Shown here in pieces: positions 18,688 through 27,824 of a stretch of DNA of 64,000 nt. The notes under the pieces are model-generated. The model was not told the origin of the DNA. It did not search any database and saw nothing but the letters and a program-made list of their open reading frames with translations. Each line of letters starts with the position of its first letter. Positions within the stretch are counted from its first letter, which is position 1. The translations under genes were made by a program, and so were the position numbers. The stretch is from Planctomycetaceae bacterium (GTDB taxonomy: Bacteria > Planctomycetota > Phycisphaerae > UBA1845 > UTPLA1), in NCBI GenBank assembly GCA_006969385.1, contig CP030884.1:2666001-2730000 (forward strand), read 5' to 3'.

Positions 18688-19248
18688 ATGAAGCGCAACT
18701 GGCCACACAGTCCGTTACTCCTCGCGTTAACGCTGCTGACCATCGCCGCAGCATGGGGCGCGTTGCAGCTCGCGCCGTTTGATCGCGACGATCGCATGTG
18801 GGATTTATCCACTGCCGACGTCCATCGACAACTCGGCATCCGGCGCGGCGGATTGGCATATGTGAAGGTGGACCTAAACGCTACCACGGGTAGCCCCGGC
18901 AAGCATCAGTATTCGCTGCTCGGTTCTGAATACCGCTCCGAACGGCGACAGCTGGTTAACCCGCAAATGCTGTCGAATCCGCCCGAGCCGAAGGATCGCG
19001 AGTCTCGCCTCAATGCCACGGCGATCGATATGACGAGTATCGACCTGCGCCTATGGCAACTCGCCGTACTGTTCGGTTTGTATCCGCTGTTGGTAACGCT
19101 TGCCGCGCTGCGGCGCTGGGCGCGACTCAAGCGCAACCCCAACGCCTGCCGCCATTGCTACTACGATCTAACGGGCAACGAATCGGGCGCGTGCCCCGAG
19201 TGCGGCAGCGCCATCCCTACGGACACGGCAACGCAATCAACGGCGTAA
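18688..19248 (+). CDS. Small membrane protein with C-terminal zinc ribbon
   Basis: A 186-residue protein with a hydrophobic N-terminal helix (LLLALTLLTIAAAWGALQLA), an external segment of about 100 residues and a second helix (LAVLFGLYPLLVTLAALRRW). A short cytoplasmic zinc ribbon follows, CRHCYYDLTGNESGACPECG, with the four cysteines in CxxC...CxxC spacing. This CxxCxYDLTGN...CPECG tail is common in Phycisphaerae membrane proteins of unknown role. Its 3' end overlaps the end of the convergent cysteine-rich gene by about 30 bases. No ribosome site is obvious before the ATG. Confidence 0.72.
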   Translation: MKRNWPHSPLLLALTLLTIAAAWGALQLAPFDRDDRMWDLSTADVHRQLGIRRGGLAYVKVDLNATTGSPGKHQYSLLGSEYRSERRQLVNPQMLSNPPEPKDRESRLNATAIDMTSIDLRLWQLAVLFGLYPLLVTLAALRRWARLKRNPNACRHCYYDLTGNESGACPECGSAIPTDTATQSTA

Positions 19249-21896
19249 TGATATTCACGTCGTCGATATCCACATCGCCGTCGCGATCGAGGTCGAAGAT
19301 CAACCCCGTGCCCGTCGAGCCGTAGTCGTTCTGCATCGTCGCAAAGTCGGCCATATCCAGATCGTTGTCGAATTGCACATCGCCATCGCACGACGCCAGC
19401 CCGCCGACGATCAACGTGTACGGCGCGCCCGCAACCGGGCAACTCGCCTACGCCCGCCGGCTGCACGCCGATCCAATACGTGCCGGCGCTAAAGAACCCG
19501 CTGAACGAGACCGGCTCGCAAGGCCGCACCAACTCTTCAAAGACCGTCACGCCCGGGCAACCGATAGAGCTATCCACCACGCTCAAAACCATCGTGCCTT
19601 CGGCGATAAGCTGCACGCCAAGTTGATCGAAGTTCGCAAGCGTCACTTCAAACCAATCCTCGTCGCCGACATTCTGACCGTTCAGCGAATAGATACCCGT
19701 CGTGCCGCAGATGGTCTGGCCCAAACTGACCGGCGAGAACGTCGGGGGTGCCGTGGAACAACCGCGATTGACCATATCTTCATAGTTGGTGAAACACGGT
19801 AACTCGTTTTCGGGGACACCGTTATCCGGGCAGGGAATCACGCACGGGCACGTTAGGCACGGCGCGTCAGTGCCAAGCCAGTTGCCATTCAATTCGTCGC
19901 AGCCATCTTCGTCGATAAACAAGCATTCGAGTACGTCAAAACAACACGCCCCGCGCGGTTGACCGCACGCCGCCGACAATGTCGCGCACGTAGCGCCGGG
20001 TTCGAATCGTTGATTCGTGCCCACGCAGTTTTCGATGGACACGTTGCTTTCGCATGTGCCGGTCGCATCATCGCAACAGGCACCCGTCGCGCCGCCGATA
20101 AAGCCATTCAGGCACAAGGCGAAGTCATTCGAGTTGATAAACGTCTGCCCGAGTTGATCGATAACCTGAATCGATCGATTGTCACCATCGGGCGATTCGA
20201 TCCACAGGAAATAACAGTTCGGTATGCCAAAGCCAAGGACCGACACCCAGCCCTGCGTGGCGATGCAAGGCTCGGGCAGCACGACGTCATACGTGTTGAG
20301 TTCTGCGTTAAGCAAGGTAAAGCCCGTCGCCGTGCGCGTGGCGACCACGCTATGCTGACACAGCACGGTTCCCGGCGCACCGGCTTCATCGGCGTAGAAC
20401 GTCACCAAAAACGACGGGTCCGATTCGACGCATTCGATAAAGCCGTTGCCCATCGGCTGTAAGTCAAAGCCGAAGAATCGCAGGCTGGTAATCGGCCCGG
20501 GTACACCGCTGAAGTTTTCAAAAATCTGAAAACCGCTGCCCGCTTCGGATGTAAACGCCGACGGTTCAAAAATGATGTCGGCGACTTGCTGCGTAAAGAT
20601 CGTTCCCGGCGCGCATTCCGGCAACGGCGGACAATCAAAACAAGACGTATCGGGACCGAGCCAGTTCAGGTCTTCGCTTTCGCAGTCGTCTTGCGTCAGG
20701 ATGAAACAATCGGCTGCGCCAAAACAACACGCGCCGGTCGGTTCGCCGCAAAGCGGATCGATAAACTGACACGCCTGATCGATCTCGAAGCGCAGCGACG
20801 GGTCGCAATCGGCTTTAAGCACACCATCCAAACAGCCTGCACCCAAACCTTGCGAATCGTCGCAACATGCACCGACTTCGGCCCCACAGGGCGGGTTGAG
20901 ATTCTCGCACATCATGTTCGCGACAAACCGTTGGCCGGAGCTGCGGCAATCGAGAATATCCACGTCATTCGTACACGTCTGCGTCGCTTCGTCGCAACAC
21001 GCGCCCGTCACGCCGCCGAGTGTGCCTTGCAAACACACGGCGTGGTCGAGACTTTGCGCGACATCCGTGCAACCGACACAAACGGAGAAGTCGTCGCCCA
21101 ATGTACCGGGCGGGTCGGTCCACAAAAACCAGCAACTGCTGCTGCCGAAACCGACGATCGATACAAAGCCGTTGGTGATCGTGCAGGGTGACGGCAGCGT
21201 CGCTTCGTAGACGTTCAGTTCCGCGCCGGTGCCGCCGACGATATTTGCGCCGTCATACCGAAGATTGGTCGGCGTGCGCGTTGCCGTGACGGTGTACGTG
21301 CACACGGCGGGGCCGGGGCGATTGCTCAGGTTCGGGTGAAACGAAATCTCAAACGTGTTGTCGAACTCTTCGCACTCTTCCCACATGCCGTTGGGCAGCA
21401 GGTCCAAGTCGAAGCCGTACCACGTGAGCGCGACCACACTGCCGCCGACGCCGCCGAAGTTTTCGAAACGTTGAATGCCTGCGGCGAATTCCGACGTGCC
21501 CGCACCCGCGGAACCGAACGGTGCGCTGGGCGGTTGACCAAAGATTGTATCGGTGGGGCATTCCGGCACCGGCGGACAGTCGGCACAAAGCGTATCCGGC
21601 CCAAGCCAGGTAAGCCCTTCGGTGGTGCACGCGTTTTCTTCAAGTTGTAAACAGCCGACGCCGAAACAACAGGCACCAACCGGCGCGCCGCCGCGCGGTC
21701 CGCTGCCAAGGCCGCGATTGGATGCTTGAAGGGCGACCCCCTCAACAGCTTGAGGTTCAGCTATTTGGGGCGTGTGGGAAAATTCAACTGAGCCGAGCGT
21801 GGCAGATTCTTGCGCCAGCGCTCGTTGATGCGGGAGGTACGTAAATAGACAAATTGCGGCAATGCCGACCAGCGGCAGTTGTCGAAGGGGTAGCAT
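19217..21896 (-). CDS. Secreted cysteine-rich repeat protein with dockerin-like C-terminus (frameshifted near its end)
   Basis: Start ATG 21894-21896 with AGGAG upstream and a signal peptide (LPLVGIAAICLFTYLPHQRALA). The protein holds six units opening GACC (for example GACCFGVGCLQLEENAC) and two related ~150-residue beta-rich domains between units. After GVGELP, at about 19436, the long frame turns into arginine-rich nonsense ending at 19161. One base fewer in the local CCC run restores VAGAPYTLIVGG and a typical end: CDGDVQFDNDLDMADFATMQ, then FDLDRDGDVDIDDV, stopping at 19217. The tail has two calcium-loop-like repeats as in type I dockerins. Function is unknown; extracellular or cell-surface location is expected. 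Confidence 0.8.
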
Positions 21897-22118
21897 GGGT
21901 GGTGCTCCTGAAAATGCGTTACTTTCATGCTAACAACCTCGAATAACAAAAAGAACCCTTGCATGTCTGAAAAATCATTGCATTTTGCTGTTTGTCTGGA
22001 TAGGGTGAGAGCATCTGGGTGGTGTGATATTGAATAGCTCGCTCTCGCGGAATCAACCATGTTGATTTTGCCCGCTAGCGGTGCGCGAATGTAACCTGCG
22101 AATAAGGAGTCGCATCGC

Positions 22119-22961
22119 ATGACCCGGTATTTACCTGCACACCTCGTGTTGCTATGCATGGCGTTCTGTTCTTCCGCCTTCGCCGCCGGAACCGTCAATC
22201 TCAATTTGTTATCCCCGCAAAATGGGCAAACACTCGCGCCAGGCCAACTCGTGCAGTGGCGCATCGAAGCCGAAGTCAGCGCAGGCGACAATGCGGGTTT
22301 GGCATTGATCTTAGTCAACCTCGAACAGTCACCGTTGAACGCGGCGCTGATCGATATCCCCTTGGCCGATGGCGTGCCGCCACAACTGGCAGCTTTCGAC
22401 GCGCCCGCCGGATTCTCCAACAACCCAACCGGCTATCGCGGTCTGCGCGTTGGGCCCGTCGGTGCCCGCAATCTCGAACAAATCGGCGGCGCGCAAAACA
22501 CGTTCGGTGTCGCTGCCGCAACCATGGGGCAGAGTGTCGACGTCGAGCCCGGCTTGGGCCAGAGCGGCCCGCTGCTGATTGCGGAGGGTTCGTTCCGCGC
22601 GCCGTTTGTTGAAGGCGACTATCAATTCAACTTGGCCGACCCGTTGGCCAACACGCTTGTCGCAGTCAACTCACCCCCGATGCAATCGCCCACCGAATCG
22701 GCCTTCGCCTTGTTCGGCTCCGGCAGCTTCAGTTTCTCGGTCGATCCGGCCTTGTCGGTCGCTGGAGATATGAACTGCGACGGCATTGTTAACAGCGTTG
22801 ATGCCGATGCCTTCGCGTTGGCTGCTGTGGCACCGACGGCGTATCAAGCAACCTATCCCGATTGCGATGCCGACGAAGGCGATGTCAATAACGACGGCCT
22901 ACTCGACGGTCGCGACATACAGGGCTTCGTGCAATGCCTGATTGCGGGCGGTTGCCCATAA
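22119..22961 (+). CDS. Secreted protein with C-terminal dockerin-like repeats
   Basis: A 280-residue protein. AAGGAG lies 9 bases before the ATG. The signal peptide is MTRYLPAHLVLLCMAFCSSA with a probable cut after AFA. The body (~25-210) is a beta-rich domain starting VNLNLLSPQNGQTLAPGQLV, like planctomycete and cohesin-adjacent extracellular domains; no enzyme motif is visible. The C-terminal ~60 residues contain two calcium-loop-like segments, GDMNCDGIVNSVDADAF and GDVNNDGLLDGRDIQGF, ending in CLIAGGCP. It is divergent from the frameshifted cysteine-rich gene and co-directional with the next one, 149 bases on. Confidence 0.78.
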   Translation: MTRYLPAHLVLLCMAFCSSAFAAGTVNLNLLSPQNGQTLAPGQLVQWRIEAEVSAGDNAGLALILVNLEQSPLNAALIDIPLADGVPPQLAAFDAPAGFSNNPTGYRGLRVGPVGARNLEQIGGAQNTFGVAAATMGQSVDVEPGLGQSGPLLIAEGSFRAPFVEGDYQFNLADPLANTLVAVNSPPMQSPTESAFALFGSGSFSFSVDPALSVAGDMNCDGIVNSVDADAFALAAVAPTAYQATYPDCDADEGDVNNDGLLDGRDIQGFVQCLIAGGCP

Positions 22962-23110
22962 GCGTTGCACCAACTTCGAACAATCTAAAGAGCGTCGCGC
23001 CAAGTGCCGGACGCAGAACCACCCATTTTGAATCGACGTCATACGCGCCCCCCCCAATCCCAACAAGGGCGTGACTGACGCGACGATTCAACCAGGAGAG
23101 AGGACGAAAC

Positions 23111-24763
23111 ATGAGAGCGACAAGAGTTAAACGTCAACTGGCCGCGTGTTGTTGCGCTGCCATCGTCATCGCCATGACGGCAGCGCCTGCTTACGCCGGT
23201 GACCCCGTCCCCGGTGCTTGCTGTTTCCAAGGCAACTGTAGCGACATTCCGCAGAGCTTCTGCGTCGCAACCGGCGGCACGTTTCTCGGCGAGGGCACTA
23301 CTTGCGAAGAAAACGCCGGTGAATGCACCATCGGTGCATGCTGCTTACCATCGGGTTGTACGCAGTTGCAACAGATCGACTGCGGCCTGATGAACGGTTC
23401 GTCGTTCGCACCCGGCACCGAATGCGGCGAAGGAACGTGCGGTGCCTGCTGTTTGCCGGAAGGCGACTGCTTCGTGACCGATCAGGCCGGCTGCCTCAAT
23501 ACCGACGGCGCGATCTACAACCCGGACGAACTCTGCGAAGGCGAAGTCTGCGGACCGCCGCCGACGGGTGCCTGTTGCGGCAAGTCGGGTTGCGTGGAAA
23601 ACCAATCCGAAGCCGACTGCTTAAACGGCGGCGGCATTTGGGCCGGTCCCAACAGCGATTGCACCAGTAACGAAACCATCTGCGACGTCGGAGTGTGTTG
23701 TCTCGGTACAACTTGTGTAAACGAGATCGAAGTGAACTGCGTCAATCAAGGCGGCATCTTCACCGCCGGTGTGTTCTGTGGCGGCGAATCCTGCCCCGAA
23801 CCGATCGGTGCGTGTTGTGGCGAAACCAGCTGCGTCGAAACCACCGAAGCCATTTGCTTGATGGGGCAGGATCGCGAATGGCTCGGCCCCGATACGACCT
23901 GCGAACCCGATTGCACGCCGCCGCCCGATCCGACGGGCGCCTGTTGCTTGCCCGAGTCCGGTTGTGCCGATGGCTTTACGGCTGCCGATTGTTCGAGCAA
24001 CGGCGGCGTCTATCTCGGCGATAACACCATGTGCGAAGGCAACCCCGGTTGCGATATCGGCGCGTGTTGCCGCGGCACCGTGTGCGTCGAAGATTCGGCG
24101 AGTGGTTGCGGCAGCGTCGGTGGCGAGTTCCTCGGCGTGGGCACCACGTGCACACCCGACCCCTGCGGCGGCGGCCCGGTGACCGGCGCGTGTTGCCGCG
24201 CCACCGGCATCTGCGAAGACGCCGTGCTCGATATCAACTGCGCCAACCCCGGCGATACCTTCCTCGGCGCGGGCAGCACTTGTTCGCCCGGTGTTTGCGA
24301 TATCGGTGCTTGCTGTTCGGCCTCGGCCGGTTGTCAACAGCTTTCGGAGAACAATTGTTTGGCCCTTGGCGATTCGGTGTTCTTCGAAGGCGTTTCCTGC
24401 GGTGAAAACCCCTGCGCTCCGGGTGCCTGTTGCGCCGGTGCCGATGGCACCTTCTGCGTCGAAAACATCGACCCGTGGAACTGCTTGCCATCGCAGGGCC
24501 GCACCTTTGTGGGTGCGGGAACCACTTGTGCGCAAGACCCGTGCGCCCCGCCCTGCGCAACCTGCCCCGGCGATACCAACGGCGACGGTCAACGCAATGG
24601 TGCCGACATGCAATCGATGGTCGACTGCCTCGTCGACTCCGGCGGCGGTGCGCCCACAAGTGGATGTGAATGTGCCGACATGAACGACGACGACACGCTC
24701 AACATGGCGGACATCAATCTCGTTGTCGACGCGCTCTTGCTCAGCACCGGCCCGTGCCCGTAA
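23111..24763 (+). CDS. Secreted protein of eleven six-cysteine GACC repeats plus dockerin-like tail
   Basis: A 550-residue protein with a signal peptide (residues 1-~28, CCCAAIVIAMTAAPAYA). Residues ~33-490 are about eleven tandem units of 35-45 residues. Each opens GACC (one is GVCC) and carries six cysteines in the order CC, C, C, C, C, e.g. GACCFQGNCSDIPQSFC then TTCEENAGEC. The C-terminus has two calcium-loop-like repeats, GDTNGDGQRNGADMQ and ADMNDDDTLNMADINL. The regular cysteine spacing implies disulfide-bonded beads outside the cytoplasm. The large antisense frame over this gene is a composition artefact. A strong terminator follows at 24817. Confidence 0.85.
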   Translation: MRATRVKRQLAACCCAAIVIAMTAAPAYAGDPVPGACCFQGNCSDIPQSFCVATGGTFLGEGTTCEENAGECTIGACCLPSGCTQLQQIDCGLMNGSSFAPGTECGEGTCGACCLPEGDCFVTDQAGCLNTDGAIYNPDELCEGEVCGPPPTGACCGKSGCVENQSEADCLNGGGIWAGPNSDCTSNETICDVGVCCLGTTCVNEIEVNCVNQGGIFTAGVFCGGESCPEPIGACCGETSCVETTEAICLMGQDREWLGPDTTCEPDCTPPPDPTGACCLPESGCADGFTAADCSSNGGVYLGDNTMCEGNPGCDIGACCRGTVCVEDSASGCGSVGGEFLGVGTTCTPDPCGGGPVTGACCRATGICEDAVLDINCANPGDTFLGAGSTCSPGVCDIGACCSASAGCQQLSENNCLALGDSVFFEGVSCGENPCAPGACCAGADGTFCVENIDPWNCLPSQGRTFVGAGTTCAQDPCAPPCATCPGDTNGDGQRNGADMQSMVDCLVDSGGGAPTSGCECADMNDDDTLNMADINLVVDALLLSTGPCP

Positions 24764-24816
24764 CAACCGTGTTAGCGCTGAGAGCCTTTCAGCGCTGAAA
24801 CGAAAAAGTAGAACCG

Positions 24817-24862
24817 AAAAACCCCGCGCTGCTTCATCAGCTGCGCGGGGTTTTGTTGTTTA
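24817..24862 (+). terminator. Rho-independent terminator after the GACC-repeat gene
   Basis: A hairpin CCCCGCGC(TGC)...GCTGCGCGGGG with an A-rich left flank and TTTTGTTGTTT on the right. The eight-pair GC stem and U-tract make a strong terminator for the gene ending at 24763. Confidence 0.85.
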
Positions 24863-24892
24863 GGCTACGTCACGGATGCCTTTGACAGTTGC

Positions 24893-24918
24893 GCTGTGGC
24901 ACCGGCTAAAAGCCGGTG
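24893..24918 (+). repeat. Hairpin repeat, copy R2 (GGCT/AGCC stem variant)
   Basis: GCTGTGG followed by CACCGGCT-AAA-AGCCGGTG. Compared with the consensus, both stem arms have changed together, so pairing is kept. Confidence 0.8.
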
Positions 24919-24951
24919 GAAAGTCGACGGAACCACACGCGTCAAAATCCG

Positions 24952-25833
24952 TTATTCACCCGCATACTCCGCATACGTCTTCGCCGTCTCCCACACGCGC
25001 ACCTTGCGCAACTGCGCCGAGCCGAATTGATCGATCAGCTTGTCCCAAATCACCATCGTGATGTTCTCGACCGACGGATTCAGCTCCGCAAACTCAGGCA
25101 CATCGGCATTGAGGTGTTTGTGATCCAACATGTCGATCACGCAGCGCTTGGTGATCGCCTCGAACTCGGGTAGCGCGATCGCACGCCCGGCATCGTCCAA
25201 ACCGGGACGACCGACCGTCACCTCCACGCGATAGTTGTGCCCGTGCCCGTTCGGGTTGTTGCACTTGCCAAAATATCGACGGTTGTCTTCATCGCTCATA
25301 CCTTCGACGTGTAGCCGATGCGACGCGGAGAACTCGAACGTTTGCGTGACTTCGATCATGTCGGATCGCTCTTTCTTAATGGCATACGAAAGGAATGGCG
25401 TGGTCCAAAGCTGCAGCGCAACCACCGACCACTCGGCTTTTTCTTTAAGCGCCTGCCAAAGCTGCTGAATCAGCAGTTCACCAGTGAGGTTCACGCCCGA
25501 CTGACGCAGTAACTTCGCGGTCGCCGGCAGCGCCGTTTGACGCAGCAATTGATCGAGCCGTTGAATGTTGACGAGATAGCCGGTCGTTTCGTCGGGCGTG
25601 CCTTCGACCGAGATTTGTAGCACCAGATACGGCGCAATCCCCACCGCCGACGGCCAGCCACCCCAGGAATTGCTGATCGGATGCGCCCGCGCAAAGCCGT
25701 CTTCCCCATGCGCCGCCGTCGCCCAATCGCGGTCGATCGAAAACCGAATCTCCCGTGTCAACACAACGGACCGCGCTGGCCCATTAGCTTGCGACGTATC
25801 TCGGGTGCTTTGAGTGCTTGATGTTACTCCCAT
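24952..25833 (-). CDS. queD: Two-domain 6-carboxytetrahydropterin synthase (QueD-like)
   Basis: The frame is open from 25947, but the ATG at 25833 is preferred because upstream residues look non-protein. The second half (residues ~160-293) is a full QueD/PTPS domain: zinc His in FEFSASHRLHVEG, the catalytic Cys region YFGKCNNPNGHGHNYRVEV with the HGH zinc pair, VIDMLDHKHLN, and the PSVENI substrate loop. The first half (~25-155) has the related fold pattern (LTREIRFSIDRDW, GYLVNIQRLDQLLRQ) but lacks the zinc ligands, so it is probably a degenerate domain. The enzyme makes 6-carboxytetrahydropterin for queuosine and other 7-deazaguanines. It lies 73 bases downstream of the phage-like run, on the same strand. 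Confidence 0.85.
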   Translation of the reverse strand: MGVTSSTQSTRDTSQANGPARSVVLTREIRFSIDRDWATAAHGEDGFARAHPISNSWGGWPSAVGIAPYLVLQISVEGTPDETTGYLVNIQRLDQLLRQTALPATAKLLRQSGVNLTGELLIQQLWQALKEKAEWSVVALQLWTTPFLSYAIKKERSDMIEVTQTFEFSASHRLHVEGMSDEDNRRYFGKCNNPNGHGHNYRVEVTVGRPGLDDAGRAIALPEFEAITKRCVIDMLDHKHLNADVPEFAELNPSVENITMVIWDKLIDQFGSAQLRKVRVWETAKTYAEYAGE

Positions 25834-25906
25834 ACCGCAAAGTGTAGCACCCACGCCCCCAGCGTGCAGCCCATGACGTGTTGATGGCGGAAATGTTGAA
25901 AGAAAC

Positions 25907-26641
25907 CTACCGCCGCAGCGGAATCGGTCGATCGGCGGGTAACACATCCGAGTGAATTGTTGCGTAGGCGATTTCCGATGGCCCGCTCAGGGCTTCGTCG
26001 CCACCCCGCACCCGAACCTGCCAGCCGATTCGCAAATTTGCCGCAAACCCGCTTATCGTGGTCGAAAAATGGCCACGGCGCAGGCGGTAGGGCACCGACG
26101 CCACCAGCACACCATCGTTTATAACCCCCGGCGACCCAACATCATTAAACAAATCAAATGCGACCGGCTTGCCCTGTTGGCCCTGCTCGTCGTAAATCCA
26201 AGACAAGCGGAACGCATCCGCGCCTGCCGCCTCAACTTGCAAACCCACGATCGGGTTCGGGGCTGTTGCAACCAAACCACCAGCGCCGTCGATCGTCACC
26301 AAACTCCTCACGGCGTGATCGGTCAAAATAACGCCGCCCGCCCCGACCACGCCAATCCGAAATTCGCTCGTACGGTCAGCGGGTGGCGGAAACATCGGCA
26401 TGTTGCGCACCACCGTCGCCGACGCATCCGCGCGCCCGACCCAGCGCCATTTGCCAAGCCGCACCGGGTCGCGCCGGTAAAGCTCGTAGCCTCCGCGCGT
26501 CCGTTGCCAAAAGCGCCCGCCCGTCAACGCCGTTCCGGCATTGATCGACACGAAATCGAACCGGCCATCCTGCGGACGTAAGCAAAAGCGCCCGCGCAGC
26601 ATCGGTTGCCAATATCTCAACCATTTTCGAAGCGGATTCAT
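25907..26641 (-). CDS. Phage-module protein of unknown function (last gene of the run)
   Basis: A 244-residue protein starting MNPLRKWLRYWQPMLRGRF, five bases after the stop of the preceding gene. It is soluble and beta-rich. The N-terminal ~75 residues contain repeated Trp/Arg/Tyr positions (RGGYELYRRDPVRLGKWRW). The C-terminal ~100 residues (VGLQVEAAGADAFRLSWIYD, FAANLRIGWQVRVRGG) resemble a fibronectin type III or similar beta-sandwich domain. Such a domain would suit a tail-tip or fibre protein at the 3' end of a phage structural run. That is inference from position and texture only. Confidence 0.6.
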   Translation of the reverse strand: MNPLRKWLRYWQPMLRGRFCLRPQDGRFDFVSINAGTALTGGRFWQRTRGGYELYRRDPVRLGKWRWVGRADASATVVRNMPMFPPPADRTSEFRIGVVGAGGVILTDHAVRSLVTIDGAGGLVATAPNPIVGLQVEAAGADAFRLSWIYDEQGQQGKPVAFDLFNDVGSPGVINDGVLVASVPYRLRRGHFSTTISGFAANLRIGWQVRVRGGDEALSGPSEIAYATIHSDVLPADRPIPLRR

Positions 26642-26646
26642 GCGTG

Positions 26647-27147
26647 CTAACTCGGCGTCAGAATATTAAGCGTCGGGTTGGCCGTGTCGTCGACCGTCGG
26701 CGTCAGCGTGATGAGCGGCGTCGTGCCGTCGTCGTCCATCACCGTCACGACGCCGGTCGCAATCGCTTGCTGCTGTTGATTGGCAAGCATGGCCCGCGCC
26801 AATTTGAGGTCTCCATCACGATCGACCGTTGCAATCAACCGACCGAATAGGTAACGCGGGTGCGCCGAAGCGCTGCCGTCGACGCGTACCGTGTACCGAT
26901 CGACGGCATCGGGAAGCGCAAAGTCGAAGTGATACACGCCGGGCAAGTTCGTGTTGTCGGTTTGCGTCAGCGCCGGATCGTCGCTCGGGCTTGCGTCCCA
27001 TGTGTTATCACTTTGCAAATACTGTCCGTCACTTTGTCGTTGAATGCGCAGCGACGCGCTGAGACCTGCGGTCGGGCTGCCGGCAGTATCGACTAGAATC
27101 GCAACGATGCGATGCGTAAGCCCCTTGGTGGCAAAAGCCGTGTTCAT
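26647..27147 (-). CDS. Phage-module protein of unknown function, possible tail/fibre domain
   Basis: The ATG at 27147 is chosen over an upstream in-frame one. It has AGGAGG about eight bases upstream and overlaps the stop of the preceding gene in an ATGA arrangement, implying translational coupling. The 166-residue product has a beta-rich start (GLTHRIVAILVDTAGSPTAG) that looks like an immunoglobulin-like or carbohydrate-binding sandwich. A helical stretch (DLKLARAMLANQQQQAIATG) follows, then a short acidic tail. No named family is recognised. Confidence 0.6.
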   Translation of the reverse strand: MNTAFATKGLTHRIVAILVDTAGSPTAGLSASLRIQRQSDGQYLQSDNTWDASPSDDPALTQTDNTNLPGVYHFDFALPDAVDRYTVRVDGSASAHPRYLFGRLIATVDRDGDLKLARAMLANQQQQAIATGVVTVMDDDGTTPLITLTPTVDDTANPTLNILTPS

Positions 27148-27770
27148 CACGCCACCTCCTTCTGTGTTACTTCCAGCCACGGCGCATCGTAAACAATTAC
27201 GCTTGCCCCGATCGTGTCCTCGGTGGCCGAAGCTGCCCGCTCTAATGTTGCCGAAATCAAGTCGCCCGCCTGCAAACTGTCGGCCGCGAGGGTGTAAACC
27301 GGAATTTCGATCAACGTTGACGCCGTGTATCCACTACCATCGTCAAAGTTGTGATCGTTGGTCTGCGTGGCTCCTAACGCCGGGATCGTATCAACGCGTT
27401 GATAGCTCATCCGCGCGATCAGGCGCGCCGTCGCGTTGGGTGTCGTGAGACTGGACGCGACCGCCGCCAATACCTTAAAGACGATCGGCTCCGTTGAATC
27501 CACCCACTGCGGCAACGGCCCAAAGCTAAGCCAAAGCTTCGTCGTTGCCGTGGAGTTAAAAGCCCAGTGATGCGATCCATCCGTACCAATCGCAAGTGAC
27601 GCCGTCGCGCCGAACGGTCTGGCGGTAATGCGTCGGATCGGCCGGGCCGCTCCGGCGTATTGAATGCGCCGTTCGCTTGATTCGATTGCAATGAGATCAC
27701 TGCCACTACCGACATTCAGTGGCGACGGCACCGGGTTTGGAATCGCTTGGGCTTGACCGGTTAACAACAT
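27147..27770 (-). CDS. Phage-module protein of unknown function, beta-rich
   Basis: A 207-residue soluble protein, acidic to neutral, dominated by short beta-like segments (SDLIAIESSERRIQYAGAAR, TLIEIPVYTLAADSLQAGD) with no signal peptide or membrane helix. It sits between a putative fibre-like protein and the coupled 166-residue gene, so it probably belongs to the particle surface or tail tip. A start at 27770 is assumed; the ribosome site is weak (GGGGACAG). No catalytic motif is seen. Confidence 0.58.
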   Translation of the reverse strand: MLLTGQAQAIPNPVPSPLNVGSGSDLIAIESSERRIQYAGAARPIRRITARPFGATASLAIGTDGSHHWAFNSTATTKLWLSFGPLPQWVDSTEPIVFKVLAAVASSLTTPNATARLIARMSYQRVDTIPALGATQTNDHNFDDGSGYTASTLIEIPVYTLAADSLQAGDLISATLERAASATEDTIGASVIVYDAPWLEVTQKEVA

Positions 27771-27824
27771 AAGACGCTGTCCCCAAAAGAGTAGATCAAA
27801 ATCGTAGCAAGCGCTGAAGCGGAC

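Noticed and set aside
21761..22423. Minus-strand open frame of 220 codons
   Set aside because: It covers the divergent promoter region and the start of the 22119 gene in the opposite sense. The product is low in recognisable motifs, and the plus-strand gene has a ribosome site and signal peptide.
23621..24766. Minus-strand open frame of 381 codons
   Set aside because: Antisense to the eleven GACC repeats; its own internal repetition is a by-product of those repeats.
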